A stretch of DNA of 64,000 nucleotides from positions 5,022,001 through 5,086,000 of the forward strand of contig NC_091050.1 of assembly GCF_963966145.1 (NCBI RefSeq), given 5' to 3'. Every line of letters starts with the position of its first letter. Positions within the stretch are counted from its first letter, which is position 1. Positions 36,201-49,983 of this stretch are shown piece after piece. The translations under genes were made by a program, and so were the position numbers. The DNA comes from Tenebrio molitor. Taxonomy: Eukaryota > Arthropoda > Insecta > Coleoptera > Tenebrionidae. The notes beneath the pieces are model-generated. The model saw nothing but the letters and a program-made list of their open reading frames with translations, was not told the origin of the DNA and searched no databases.

Positions 36201-39200
36201 CCTAACATAACGCTGGGATTACTTGTATTTGTACAAGATGTTATTGCCGCTATGATGACACTTCCATGTTTTATTGTGTACTGCACACTATTAAACATAA
36301 ACTTTGCTTGTGTATTCATTTTATTTTCCGTAATACCAAATCCTTTAAATCCAATCTGTAACAAACAGAAATATTTCATTGCTGTCATTATCGTCCATTA
36401 GGACCGACAAAAATTTCATTGTCGTCTAATAGGGAAAAGTTTTCTTAATTACTTTTTAAGTGCGGTGCACTGTGCAGTTCCTCCAAAATTAGGTAAACAT
36501 AATTATTGTCGTATGTCAATAATTCAAATTCTACAATATTATCGACAAATCTTTCCATTCAAACATGGAGTTCAAAGTTAACTTAACTTAAATGGTATTT
36601 AGTGTGCACAGTTTAAAATAAAATAAATTACCTAGAATAAAAAACACAATAATTACATATGTAATACAAATTCTTTACCTAAATTAACTTTTTTTTTTGT
36701 TGTATAGCTCTTCACCGTGTACGTATTTACGACGTTCAAAAAAGTGGCTTATAAGTACTTTATTGTTGTAGCAAATATATTTAAAAACAGTTCAGATCAT
36801 TTTTTGTTCAACATTCTCCTAAAACTAGGATGTTTTTTTATTTACCTTTTCTATTCCATTTTCCAACACACATAAAAGAATTGTATTGTCAATACACGAA
36901 ATAAAAATTTTAATATAAAAAAAATAAGTATGTAGGTAGTTGTTTTAAATTCTGTGAAAATTTCTATTAAGAAAAAATTCAATACGTAGGTGTAAAATTA
37001 ATAGTAAATAGCAATATGTTCACAAATATTTTAAAGTGATAGGTACTTTAGAATTACTCTTTTTAAGATTTTTTTTCCTGCGGAACGTATTAAGTACCTA
37101 TATCACATGTAAAAAATTTCAGTCTGTTACATTATGTTCTATTATTTTGCTAATTAAATCTGTTCAAAAAGTGATGACCATTTTTGATATCCAGGATTAA
37201 ATATTGATTTATACATATATGTATGAATAATAGCTGACCAAATCACATGTAACAAGATATATTTTTGATAAGACTGTGTACATACTTTGTTGTGATAAGT
37301 TAAATTTTTGCTTTCTTTCAAAGAGATGTTTAATTATCATTGTTATTTAAATAAATATTTTAACATTTTACACAAACCTCATTCGTGAACATTCAACTGG
37401 TCAGTGCTCACAAATTCGGTGTCAAATCTTGTACAAATCCGTCAAAAAAAGATTTTAATAACGTATTATTCTTAATAAATAATCATTCTAACGCCAAACT
37501 TTGGAATTTGATAATGACTGACGACAAGATTAGTAAAAGTATGTAGTGGGAGAAAGAGCCCTTGGAACTATATAAATATGTAGTGAGTAAATTAAACGAG
37601 GAAAGTGGTCAGTGCAACGTGCCATTGTGTCTGCCTTATATTTCTTTGGTGATCTAACTTATGAGCGAATTCAATAAGTCATAAAGCTAGATTCACCATA
37701 GAAATATGTGGTTGGCATTACATCGTTTTTGGTGAGGATAATTTCATAAAATGCATTTAAGGAACTACAGGTGTGAAATGTAATTTATCGAGCATATCAC
37801 AGCCGTAGTTGCCTTACTGTATTTGTGAAACTGCATCAGAATCAACAAGTGATGAAGAAAACTTCACTGGCCTGTTAGATGAACTTGATTCAGCTGATGA
37901 CTAAATAAAACATCACTGGATACAGTTTATCCACTTGTGCTAGTACAAAGTTTCCAATTCACCGAAATTCAAGAGTGAAGAAATAAGAATAAATCTCAGG
38001 CTAGAACGATGTCGTTAAAATGAAAAAAATCTGATGGTTACCAAAAACTTGTAACGTAAAAAACAATTTAAATAATTTATTATAATTCAAGTGATATTTA
38101 TAATGCAATTTCAGGGCAACACCAAGGAAGAAAAGAAATATGGCTAGCCTGTTAGCTAAACTCAGCTCGGTCGATGAATAAAAGGACATCACTGGGTTAA
38201 GTTTATCTATCAACGTTAGCCAAAATCAACCGTTTCGTCAAAAATTATTTATTAACCTTATACAAATTTACTTATTTACTACTTACTTATTTAATAAATA
38301 GAAATCTTGTACTGTTTTACGCTAAAGGAAAAAATCTTGTGTTATTATTTAGAAAATGTTGCTTATTTTAAAATACAATGTAAAAAATTTAATATACGGG
38401 TATGTATTTCCAACGAATAAGGTTGACAATAAATGAAACAATTTTTGAAAATGCAATACTAATTCTTTAGTTACCTACTTCAATATTATCATGCATCCGC
38501 ATAAAGATGTATTATTTCACCTTGCTCTATTAAACCATAAAATAAATATGTAATCACAAAGTCAATCAAGTGTCTTTATTATCACAAAAACATTAATACC
38601 TACATATTAAAAAAAAAAATTCAAATCAAAAATTAATTTCGAGTATGATTAAGTAATAATAGTTATTATAATCGTAAATATTTAATCAAAATTCAAATAA
38701 AAAATTCATTTCTACTATGATGATTAATAATAATATTTAACTACTACATACCTAATAGTAAAAAAAATTTAATATTATCAACCACTGTTTTATTATCGAA
38801 AAAACGTTCAGAAAAAATTGTTTAATAATTTTCATTATGTTCAATGATCCTAGAATATTCTTCCCACCCACCCTTTGAAGATAACTTTATTTGGGGTGGG
38901 GATTACCCTTCTAGTCATATAAGCTCATTTCTTGCCATATTTACAGTTACTTCAGTGATAGTTCCTTCAAAGTTACTTACTACAAATCGTGAAAATTGCA
39001 GTGGTTTATCACAAATATTAGGTGAGTTTTGAGTTAATACAATCCAATGGTTACAATTTTCACGTGAAAATGTAAAATAAGTTATATTTTTCCATCATTA
39101 TTGGAGCTTTAATGAAAATTAAAAAATCATAAAGCTGTAGTAATGTGGCTAAATGTATTTCTTGCAAAAATCATCATCATAATGTTGACTGATCTACCAA

Positions 39201-42200
39201 ATGTAAACAAGATTTATTGCAAATTTTAAAAATCAATAACTATTCGTTCAATTTCCGGCCAAATAAACAAACTCAAATGATGTATTTATCACATCATCAC
39301 ATTTACAGATATTGTAACTTATATTATTCTATTAGTCTAGCTTTAATGAAAGTATGCGGTCATAAAGCTGGAATCTAATAGGATGATATATTTTACCATT
39401 TTTCGTCGACACAACCGCGTTGTTTTTTTTTTTTAATGATATACGTATTTAATTTAAGAACAGTTTTTTCTACGAATACAATTAAAGCAATAATAGAACT
39501 GTACTCTTTTCGAGTTCGTTGAAAATCACATGGTTCTACTTTCAGGCAAACTAAACTCGGCTGATGTATTTTCAACTCATCACTGGTTAAGTTAGCCCGA
39601 TAGTTCAATCACTCTACCCACATAACTTTACAATCTTTAGAATTTCACCACTTTACAGTCCTAGGACTGCAAATTATTCATTATTCTCATTTTAAATTAA
39701 AGTTCTTGAAAGTTAATGTTAGACCAAAAAGCACAAAAATGTGTTTATAAAAATATAACTCGTTAAATGCTCGATGCTCTTTGGGGTTATGTATTTGTAA
39801 TTTGAAAAATATGTATTTGGTTTTACTCTGGGGAGAACTGAACTTGCCTGATGTATTTACAACCCGTCATCACTGGTTCGGTTTGCCCGATAGTTTAATC
39901 AGTCAACATACCATTAGAAATTTCAAAGTTACTTTATTCATGATACAAATATGCAGTGAATATAACGGAAAAATCAATTTCGTTGAGTTTATACCTATTT
40001 GTCAATACTGATATCTTTATCTAAAAAATTACACTTCTGATGCATAGATTTCCTATAATTTGTTTTTTCTTATCCTCAATATTAAACGTAATAAATAAAA
40101 ATTGGGAACAACTTATAATTTGTCGTAAATTGACACAGTAAAAACTGTTATAGTAATGTCATATTAGTTAGGTAATTCTGAATGTTTTTACTTTTAGGCA
40201 AACTTAAACCAGCTGATGTATTTAAAAACCATCACTGGTTAAGTTCACCTGATAGTTTAATCAGCCTCAACGCAATTCAAGTGTATGTGTATGTAAAATT
40301 TCTAGTAAAATAGTATTTTATACATTTGTATCTTGTTGCACGAATATACAAAGAATGATTAACATCTGGTGATTTCTGCCAAGGTAGATGTTAATTTTAA
40401 GCATCACCGGGTAAGAATCATCTCGTGTTTTTCAATATTCAACGCTAATTTATGGTTCACATTGTATTATCAGTAGTACGATATTTTGGTGTAAAGTACG
40501 GTGTGATCAAGAAGGACTGTTTGAGTTGGTAATACTGAATTTTGTTTTTAAATGGTACAACTGGAGTAACTTCTGATTGTTGACGGCTTGTCGATGTTAA
40601 TGATGTTAATAACAACAAAACATACCCGGTTGCTGTGTTGCAAACAGCCGAATAAAAAAATGTTCTTAATTGTATTGCCATTTCAAACAGTCCGTCTTGA
40701 TACCGTATTTCTCAAAAAAATTTGAAAAGCATAAACAAATTATTAAATTGTACGTGTCTCAGAAATAAGTACATTAATTTTAACCAATGACAGGTCTCGT
40801 CAAGAACAACAAGATTGTTATGTACCATTTTTTCGAAATATAATTTTCATTTCAGTATTTTTCCTCCCCCTATAAATTAATGAGCTGTCTATTTACTCGC
40901 ATTTTCTAGTTATATAATCAAATGACAGTGACCGTGAAATTATAGTTTTTGAAAAATCAGCGCAAAACATTGTGTTTTTAGAATAAAGTTTTTGCGCTCT
41001 GAGGCCGAGGTAGAAATAAGCGGATTACATTTTTAGTTAGTTTTATACCACTGCAAAAGGCAGGTGTTTATGTGTTGATTCTGTGATTTAAGCTAAAATT
41101 TTGTGAAAATGGTGCGTTTATTTTCGAATAGGGAATATACAATATTGTGTAGCGTAAAGCGTGCGGGAGTTCTTCTCGAGCCCAGAAAATTTCCATGCGA
41201 CTTCTTCTTGTGGGGGTACATGAAGGACTTGGTACATTCGGTCCCAATTTGAACACTTCTTGTAATGATTAGTGAACGATCCAGTGTTCGGACAGATTTA
41301 GGCTGTTCTAATAGTGTGGGTCGAATTTCATGCACTGTACCTGCAGGGCGTCGGGCGCAATGTAATTTTACGATTTAATTAGTGGTTTGTCAGTTTTTTG
41401 AAGCAGTGTTAGACTCCACAGATTACTGAGTGTCGTACGGTTTGAATATTGTTTCCATTATTATTTGAGAATATTATTTAATTTACAACCTTATCAAATT
41501 TTATTCAAACAAATTCGCAAAATACTTGGGACGCCACCGGACATTGTTTTTTTTCTCACGCTGAAAAAAAAAACGAAACAAAAACCCTGCAAAAACCATA
41601 CAGTCGACCTGTTCAGTAGTAAACACCATCGCAAGTCGGATTAACAGCATTGTTCCGTGCGCTGATTGTATTTTTAATATGAAACCACATCATTTGTGGG
41701 CGATTAGTACTTGGACTACTTGGATAGCGTATTTTCATGCAATATATTAGGAACTGATTCTACGCTTTCTACTTAACGCCTATTTGAATCCAATCTTTGG
41801 ACTGATTATTATAATATATACTACAATTTTTGCGGATTAATACACTAATTTTAGGAGACATTTTGTCATCATTTTAGGTATGGGCGATTAAAATTATTTT
41901 CATTTAATATCTACCGTATGATTCCGTTTTTCTCCTCCACCCTCATCATTATAGGTCACAGCCACGGACGTAATAATTAGCGGCTGTGCTTAAGTTAGTA
42001 AAAAACAAGTGAAAGTTTTCTTGCATTTGTTTTTTGTTTTTCACTTGTCGGCATCGGTGAAGCAAGTAATTCTCATAGGCGAGTAAGGAAATTTGTGTCA
42101 AATCTTTCAATAATTGTAATTGTATAACTTCAAGGTTTAGGAAAAATATATTTAAATATATTGTTGTTATTAACGAGTTCTATTACCAGTTAAAATTAAT

Positions 42201-45200
42201 TATTATTATTTTTGAGACAAGTTGTATATTACATATATATTTTCAAACTTGACCTCCAAAGTACAGGGTCGAAGCAGGCCATGCTCATGTTATGAAATTT
42301 TTGCCACTTTCAGTGAACTCTCAATTTTTGTCGCTGTCACTGTCATTTTTTATGTGAAAAGAACGGTGATGAGAATTTTATTTATTTATTTTTTTAATTA
42401 ACGATTGAATCCAAAAATATTGGGTTGTTTGCACCCAATTCAACTCCTGTGTGTGAAAGGTGTGTACTCACTTATTCACATAATTTTGATGTTTTTTATA
42501 TGGAGCGGCAACCATAAATTTTACATTCAGTTTTTACGCCTACTTACTACAATCATTTAGAATAACCCTGTATTTCTTAAAATTCCAAAGTGGGACCTGT
42601 TTTTGACATTTTAAAAAACTGAGAAATAACAAATTCTTACCTTATTGCTTAAACATGCTTGAAAATCGGCCTTCATCTCAGAGACTGACACTCTATCATT
42701 TGGTCTCTTGGGTCCACTCACTGAGGACACAACAGTAGACAAATCTAAGCTCACACTTTGACTAAATATTGGCTCATTTTCCTCTGAAGTGTAATTTCTC
42801 AACTGGTTGGTGGCTTTCAAATAGGCTTCTATCAACTTTATTTGTTCTTCTGACCTACCTAAACATCAATCAAGATATAATAACAGCTTTAGTGATTATT
42901 AAAAGTTACTTGTCTGTCTCAAATAGTTAAGAGAATGTTCATCAACTGGAAAGAATCCTACAGTGGCGCCATATTCAGGGCACATATTAGCAATTGTTGC
43001 ACGATCTGCTATTGATAAAGCTGCAACCCCAGGACCATAGAATTCTACAAATTTCCCAACAACCCCCAACTGTCTCAAATGCTGAAAACATTTACCATTT
43101 ACTTTAAAAACATCAACAAATAATTTAACGATGTACTTTTGTTATTGTAAGTACTAAATCAGTTGATGTTACGTACTGTCCTAGACTTCCGTGTAAACGA
43201 TATCCAACAACTTGTGGCAACAACATACTTATAGACTGACCTAACATGACTGCTTCAGCTTCAATTCCCCCTACACCCCAACCAAGTACACCCAAACCAT
43301 TTATCATTGTTGTATGGGAATCAGTGCCTACCTAAAACATTTGTTAAAATTCCAATTAAACAATCTAATTTGCATTAATATACGGGTGTAATCAAAATAG
43401 GCGGAAATATTTTAAGCCGTAAACCACCAACACATTTGAAGATGATTTGCACTGGCTGACGCTAATGAAGAGCAAACGAAAGTGAAATGGTAAAAAAGTC
43501 ACAAAGAAAACCATTACCGCACAAGAAATTTGACACTGACACTGAATTGTGTCGGAAAAACGGACAAAACACTTTTACTTATTAACGTATTTTATTCACG
43601 GTAAATGCTGAAAATGTCCTTGATGCGTGATATAGGCTTGTGCCCTGTGCCCATGGACTCTGTAAAAAACTTCACGATCTTCCCGAATTTGGCCACTGTG
43701 TGTGCCACGACCCGTCCAGTTAGTTCTTCTACCGAATTTATCGACTGGCTGTAGACCAGCTGCCCCCATAAAAAATCACAAGTTCCCTTTTGGTTCAACC
43801 ACCCGCTGCCAAGATCCTGTTTCTCTCAACCGTTGTCCGGTACAGTTATTGCGCTTGGACCACGTTGCCACCCGCCGCACTAGACCGTACGCGAGCACCG
43901 TATCCGTTAAATCCACGTTTGTAAAATTTGGCATTTTAAACGATTTAATAACAAATACTAATATACTGGTACACTGCACCGTTTGTCGAGCTGCAACAAA
44001 TAACTGACCTAGGCCAACCCAACCTACGATAAAAAGATCTATTTTGTCATACAAAAAGTGTATGAAGCGTGTAAAAAGCGAAAGTTCGCTTTTTCTTTAC
44101 TATTGTTTTTATGATTCCTACTATGAAACTAAGAAAACTTATTGTCTAAATTGCCATGCCGTTTGTCACGTATTCTTACTTTTTTTTAAAAAGCGCATAT
44201 TTTTCCATTGATGCGGGAGTATTCAGTATTTACGTGTTTAAATATTTCCGTGTATTTTGATTACAGGCTGTATTGGATACTTACCACTGTATCAGGATAT
44301 AAAATTGGTTTATCTTTACCAGTAAAGACAACTCGGGCAAGATACTCAAGATTAACTTGATGTACAATTCCACTTCCTGGTGGTACAATCAGCATGTTAT
44401 CAAATGCTTTTGCTCCCCACTAAAACATAAATAAACACATATATCACAAAATTATAATTCACATCAACATACTTTTAGGAAAGTAAATCTCTCTTGATTT
44501 CTTTCAAATTCCAAGTCTTCATTCTTTTTTAATGCATTTGACCTATGGAAAAGTTGATTATAATATAAAAATTCAACTTTGGGCATGAGGAACTTACGAT
44601 CGTGCAAAATCAACTTGCACAGAATGATCAATAACAAGATCTGCAGGGCAATTTGGATTAATCTTTTCTGGGTCTCCTCCTAATTCCTTAACTGCATCCC
44701 TCATAGCTGCAAAATCTACCACAGCAGGAACACCAGTGAAATCCTTTGAAAATAACAAATTAGTTATTAGTTGGAGCTACAGTTAAATTTTATACCTGAA
44801 GTATCACTCTTGCAGGTTTAAAAGGAACCTCAATGCCACCCTCAACACTTTGATTTTGTTCCCAATTCAAGATATTTTGAACATCTTGTTCTTTAACTTG
44901 AAAATTATCGCAATTTCTAACCGCCGATTCCAATAAGACTCTAATGGAATATGGTAATTTATCTAAAATATGACGTGATTCATTGAAATATGTAAAATTA
45001 TTATTGCACTATTTGTCTCACCATATTTGCTTCCCAGGGCAGATAAATTATAATAGTGAAACTCTTTTGATCCTACCGTTAAAGACTTTAAATGTTTATC
45101 GAACGGATTGGCTACAAAACACATAAAGGTTATAAGAGTTGCTGTCTGTGCAAATTATGAAATTAAGTTATATAAAATTCTTGAGAAATCATTAAATTAG

Positions 45201-45257
45201 TTTATTACTACTAATATAGCGTAATTTCCAACATTAAAAACAATACTCACCAGCCAT
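33260..45257 (-). CDS. IRP1: Iron regulatory protein 1 / cytosolic aconitase
   Basis: Bifunctional protein. With a [4Fe-4S] cluster it acts as cytosolic aconitase (citrate to isocitrate); without it, it binds iron-responsive elements in mRNAs. Exons: 45251-45257, 45022-45111, 44796-44962, 44598-44743, 44473-44542, 44285-44419, 43137-43331, 42910-43081, 42641-42858, 35297-36355, 34854-34976 and 33260-33559; 893 residues (vertebrate 889). Landmarks: ANPFDKHLKSL near the N-terminus, [99 protein letters not shown] and AGKDYGSGSSRDWAAKG. The three cluster cysteines are C441, C507 and C510 (human 437, 503, 506). It differs from mitochondrial aconitase in length and motifs. A 6.3 kb intron (36356-42640) splits the two halves. 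Confidence 0.95.
37870..40272. repeat. Five dispersed copies of a ~65-nt motif in IRP1 intron
   Basis: Copies lie near 37880-37935, 38150-38212, 39545-39610, 39828-39905 and 40200-40268. Shared blocks are AAACT..CAGCTGATG, a short AT-rich stretch, CATCACTGG, then TTAAGTT..CCCGATAGTTTAATCA. Spacing is about 290-360 bp apart from one 1.4 kb gap. It may be a decayed tandem repeat or a short interspersed element. Confidence 0.55.
40497..40707. mobile_element. MITE family B, copy 3
   Basis: 211 bp with ends TACGGTGTGATCAAGAAGGA and the complement TCTTGATACCGTA. Intronic in IRP1. Confidence 0.75.
41109..41255 (+). pseudogene. Deleted DNA-transposon relic
   Basis: The plus strand starts ATG and reads MVRLFSNREYTIL, then jumps to RKFPCDFFLWGYMKDLVHS. 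The first part resembles the helix-turn-helix start (DUF4817-like) and the second the C-terminal DDE region (DFFLWGYLKDxVY) of insect Tc1/mariner-related transposases. The catalytic middle is missing. Confidence 0.55.
43447..44110 (-). pseudogene. Degenerate transposon in IRP1 intron, DUF4817/DDE type
   Basis: Minus strand. 43776-44054 encodes MPNFTNVDLTDTVLAYGLV and RLRETGSW, an N-terminal helix-turn-helix segment. 43592-43798, in another frame, encodes LWGQLVYSQSINSVEELTGR, the transposase C-terminus. The core is deleted and frames are broken. It lies in the IRP1 intron between exons 6 and 7. A related copy is at 59145-59665. Confidence 0.6.
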
Positions 45258-45933
45258 GATTTACAACTTGATAGTCACGTAGCGATTCTCGCAATGTGAA
45301 TGTGAATGTAAAATAACAAATGTGTATGTTGTGTTGTCAAAAACCTAAAACCACTACCAAAAACCACAAGCATGTACTTATTTTTTTATAAATATCTGAT
45401 ACGCTATCAGTATTTTACTGGGGTCAACAAAACATGGACTGTAGTCTCTAGTATTTAAATACCATAAATAATTTATTAGTCAATTTACAGGTTATGTTGT
45501 CATGTGTCACTGTGTCACAAAAAAACCTTTCATAGGTACGGTTTAACAGAGGTTTTAAATACTTTATCAGAGGCCTTATGTTGATGCGACATTGTGACAT
45601 TGTTCTCCAGAATAATCTATAAACTTCTCCGTGGATGTCTTTAACATTGTGAAAATAGATCTGTTGTTTAAAGCCATTTTATTAGATATAATTTGCCTAT
45701 TAAAATTACAAAAATGAGAAGTTAGCAAAGGAATGGCCGTTTTGGTATTCATAAATGAAATGCAAATTACAGTGAGATTATATTTAAGTGCCACACACCC
45801 CTATAATATATTCTATGACTTCACATTAAATTTAAGCCATAAATTAGTATTTTTTATTTATTTTTTATACAACACGAAACAAATTAACAATGTTATTGAG
45901 TCAAAGTGCAAAAAGTTTTACAGTAAATCTGAA
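45258..45933. other. Spacer upstream of IRP1
   Basis: About 0.68 kb between the IRP1 start and the stop of the upstream coiled-coil gene on the same strand. It should contain the IRP1 promoter. No exon or element recognised. Confidence 0.5.
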
Positions 45934-46656
45934 TTAATTGAAAAAGTCATATTGAATTTGTAAGTCGCGATTTCTTTGTTTTAAAAAATCTACGTTTTTA
46001 TTAAGAAGCAATAATTGTTGTTCACTTTCAAATATTTCTAATTTTAGCTTAAATTTTGTAGAAGCCTCGTAAAAGTTGCTTAAAGTTTTCTTCAAGTTAT
46101 AAATGTGTTCGGCATGTTTAGACTCTTGTTTAGAGTTTTTTTTTTGTTCATATAGATATTTTCTTTCATTAATTTCCCGCTTAAAAGTTTCCGTTTTCTT
46201 TGAACATTCAGAGTTCCGTTTTAGAATGGCAGATTCGTCCTAAAAGTGTAATTATAAATTACGCGTTTAAACAAACTTTACAAACCTACGAATTCTGTTC
46301 CCAAATTTTGAAAACATGTGACTGACTTGTTTACCATTTTTACGAAGTCATCCCTAAATTAAGCATTATTAAAGAATAATTTAGATAATCTTAGTAACTC
46401 ACGATTCCTTTGCCATTTCCTCATAAATAGATAGTATTTCTTTGTGGATGACATTGATTTTCACGTTTGGAATTGTCTGTAATTCATCAAAAGAATTTTT
46501 TATATTTAATTTTTCCGCAAAGTTTGCACGAAGGCTTCGGTGCTCCTCGTCTATTTTGTAAAATTCCTTTTTTGCATCTTTGTAACTTTGAAGTGTTTCC
46601 TCGTAGACTTTATAATCTTCCACTTTGTGTTTGCTTGACTGTTCCAATGCAACATC
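45934..46656 (-). CDS. Coiled-coil protein, 3' exons (5' end not found)
   Basis: Three spliced exons: 46403-46656, 46290-46353 and 45934-46239. They join in phase (0, 2, 0) and end at a TAA. They encode 208 residues rich in Lys, Glu, Asn and Leu with heptad-like spacing, for example KVEDYKVYEETLQSYKDAKK and LKKTLSNFYEASTKFKLKLE, ending FLKQRNRDLQIQYDFFN. The first exon opens at an acceptor (TCGTTTTAG) without an in-frame ATG, so at least one upstream exon is missing; I could not locate it in 46657-54362. I do not recognise the family. A cytoskeletal, centrosomal or kinetochore role is possible only by analogy with similar coiled coils. Confidence 0.6.
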
Positions 46657-49248
46657 CTAAAACGACAAAAAAATTTTGTCAATTACTTATATTAAAATAC
46701 CTATTTTTTATTTATCCTTGAATTACGGTGAGATCTACTAAAATTTTTAACTAAGTATAATTACATTAGTTTCAGACTTTATATTCGCACTGCATACCTA
46801 TTATGTATTTTTTTTACTTTATCTACCTTTACGCATAGACAAAAAAAAAAGCAAACAAGGACCAGGGCCCGGTAATTTAAACGCCCTAATTGTCCCAAAT
46901 GTTTTTTTTGTTGTTTTGCTTCGTTTGTTTTCTTTTTAAGGCTATAACGTTAGTTGTCCTGATTTTATGTTTATAAAGATTTACAAACATCCTGCAACCT
47001 TTGTTAAGTCAAATAATCAATACTTAAATACATATACCAAAATTTTACTTTTTTACAAATTTTATTCCATTAAATTTCATATTTAATTGATATACCGTCT
47101 TCAAAACAAGGACGACTTGATATTATTATTCATGCAATAGTTGTTAAACAAAAAATCATTACAAAATTGAGAGTAGTAGGTAGGTATGTTCCTTATTAAT
47201 TAATTGCAGTTTACCAAATTTCCTCTGTTGTAAATAAATAAATAAATATTAATTGTAGAAACATGGTTTTCTTAATGAAAATGTATCAAACATTGCAAGC
47301 AAAATTGTCAAAATATTCGAATTATTAACTGATTTTTTGAAGAAATGTGGAGTTTCCGATAATTAAAACATTTCGGTTTTCGTTTGGTTATAAAATAAAG
47401 TATCATTTTATAAGAGTTTATTTTTGGACTGGACGTCAATAATCTATTCAGATCACTTTGTCCTCGACAAGAAAGTAACACATAAACAATCAACTGAAAT
47501 TAGTTTGTATTTATTCTTGAATAAAAGTTTACACACTTTAGCCCAAGCCTGTGCTCCAAAAATTCCATTTAAAGCATCGCAGATAAACAATATTATTGTG
47601 TATTGAAGGACAACTGATAAAGAGTAAAGTATTCTAAATTGAAATAACCTTTAAATATTTTTTTAAAGGAGCAAAATAATGTTCGATGAATACATACATA
47701 GTAATATTTAATAGGTTGTCTTGCTATAAATAATACGAACCTATATGTGTAATTAAAATTAATTAATTGAAAACAATACTTTCTTATAAGATTCTTTAAA
47801 AAATAAAGTAGTTGTGTACTGGATAATGTTAACTTTCATGTTTTATTTATTAAAAAATTGAAGGTTACATTTTTAAAAAGACTGACGATGATGTCATCGC
47901 CTGGAAATCGAAAAGAGGGAGAAAAAAAATAAAATTGACCTGTCCGAATTATTTTCAAAAGCCCAATGGCATAGAAAATATATCCATTATTCTGAACTTA
48001 TGGCCCTAACTGTATATTTATTTTGACAAAAAAAATAATGATGAAATGTTTGAACCAAAATTTATTAGAAATTTTATTTTTGCCTTATAAGTATCGAAAA
48101 TTTAAAATTCTGCTTGAACTCAATTTTTCATAAAGAACTCTTATTGTCAATATGGACAATTTTACCCACAAGGGCAGCATCAAGCGCCCAGGGTGACCAC
48201 GGTGGCACCTGTTAGACTGCATACAATTTCTCTACAGCGTTCTCGACATGTTAAACTGGACTGCAATCGGGCGAACATACAGGTCAGTCTATTTTGTCAC
48301 TGCCTTTTACGTAAGATTTGCTCAGTACATATTACTGCAAATGGGAGTAGGTACTATGGACTCTATTAATCAACGTAGTAGGTACTTTTAGACTTTGAAC
48401 TAAAGCTGACGCATGTTTTGACAAAAACTGTCATCATCAGAGTAACGAAACGATTGCTGCCTAAACGCACCTGGCTTTTATTTTAGTAAAAAGGCATATT
48501 ATGGTGTATGGAAAACAATAACCCGTTTCATAATGTACATAAAGAAGAATCCACACCATTGCATATTGCACATCTTTGCGAAAACCTTTTCATATCATCA
48601 TTTGTGATGATACGTAGGTACACCTACCGTACTACCGTAGTAGCAACAAATTATATAGTTTCGAAGTGGGGTTGCGTCTGAGTTGCGTTAAGATAACTGT
48701 TTATTCGTGCAAGTAATGCCAAGAATTGGTCATTCCTTGGTGTTGCATAATAGTCGACCTTGGCCTTGTCTATATCGAACAGTTGCAGTTTTGGAAAAAC
48801 GATTAGGAAGTGGAGAAATCACATGTTATCAAACTGTTCAGACTTGAACTGCAACTTGTTATATTTGACCAGTGTCGCGGTGTCTAATTAACATTTTAAG
48901 ATTGGTCATTGCTCTCGAAGCTATGAGTATAAATGAAATGGTAGGTATAATGTAAAATCCTGCGCTCAATGTACTTCTGATACTGATTGAATAACATGCA
49001 TCATAATGCTTGTCCTCACTTGAGCAAAGGACATATATTAAGTGTTAAAAGTTAAAACACATTTTGCGCGTGTGTATTCTAAATAAATTTAAATTTAGAC
49101 ATTAAACTACTTGTGAAGAAGTCTTTTATTAATATTTCATATTATCCCATAATTGTTTTGACCATTTCACATTAACACAAAATATGTAGCAACGACTAGA
49201 ACCAAGTATACGCACAGGAAGAAATGATAGGATTTCCTTACAGACTTT

Positions 49249-49392
49249 GGGGGTTATTTATGAAACCCGGTAAGCTCGATTAGACATTGCAAATTCAAAA
49301 CCATGACAATTGGTATTGTTGAAGCATTGTACATATGTATTTGCCGTTTCGTTAACGATTTGCAAATTATCTGAGTTTCGTGAATCTAGCCC
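49249..49392. mobile_element. MITE family A, copy 3
   Basis: Shares ATTCAAAACCATGACAAT, TTGCCGTTTCGTTAACGATT and the end GAGTTTCGTGAATCTAGCCC with the copies at 21811 and 22128. Confidence 0.75.
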
Positions 49393-49983
49393 TTACTAAA
49401 TAAACTGTAATTACCTGAATAGAGTAACTTTTTAAAACAATTTCATAATCAAACTCACTGAATTCGATCATTTTTCTTATTTTCCCAAAGTAAATTCACT
49501 ACAATACAATACCTTACTAGCAATTATGAATCAGATGAATATTAGTTATGAATCAGATGCTCTAATTTTTTCTGAAAATGTCATTTGTCAAACATTAGTT
49601 ACTGAAAAATTATAAGTAGGCTATGAAGTTTATTTCTCCATCGATTAGATAAATTATAGATAAAGATATTAGTTAGAATTCTAACGTGTGATTTATCACC
49701 ACAATTAACATTTTTAATGAAAATTGATTTTGAAAGTATGTAACTGTTATGACTATTGCCAAAAAAAATTAATGTTAGGTTTCATTTATTATTGCACTCC
49801 TAGACTTTTTATGAAAATTGCATTGACTTGAGGCTTTATTTTACTTTTAGTTCCTCTTTGACATTATAAATAATAATTTTTCCATAAAATATAATGTATA
49901 TTTAATATATAAAATTAAAATGATAGGTATTAGGTAAAAGAATTAGGGCGATTCAAGATTGAATGCAACCAAATATACACGTT

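Larger units (their letters stand above)
36356..42640. other. Large IRP1 intron
   Basis: 6.3 kb between exons 9 and 10. No host exon is seen. It holds a five-copy dispersed motif (37870-40272), a family B MITE (40497-40707), a transposon relic near 41109-41255 and AT-rich sequence. Small reading frames here look random. Confidence 0.6.

Noticed and set aside
33260..45257. Two separate aconitase-like genes
   Set aside because: 33260-36355 holds only the C-terminal half and 42641-45257 only the N-terminal half; the phase-0 junction Lys/Ile restores the family sequence, so it is one gene with a large intron.
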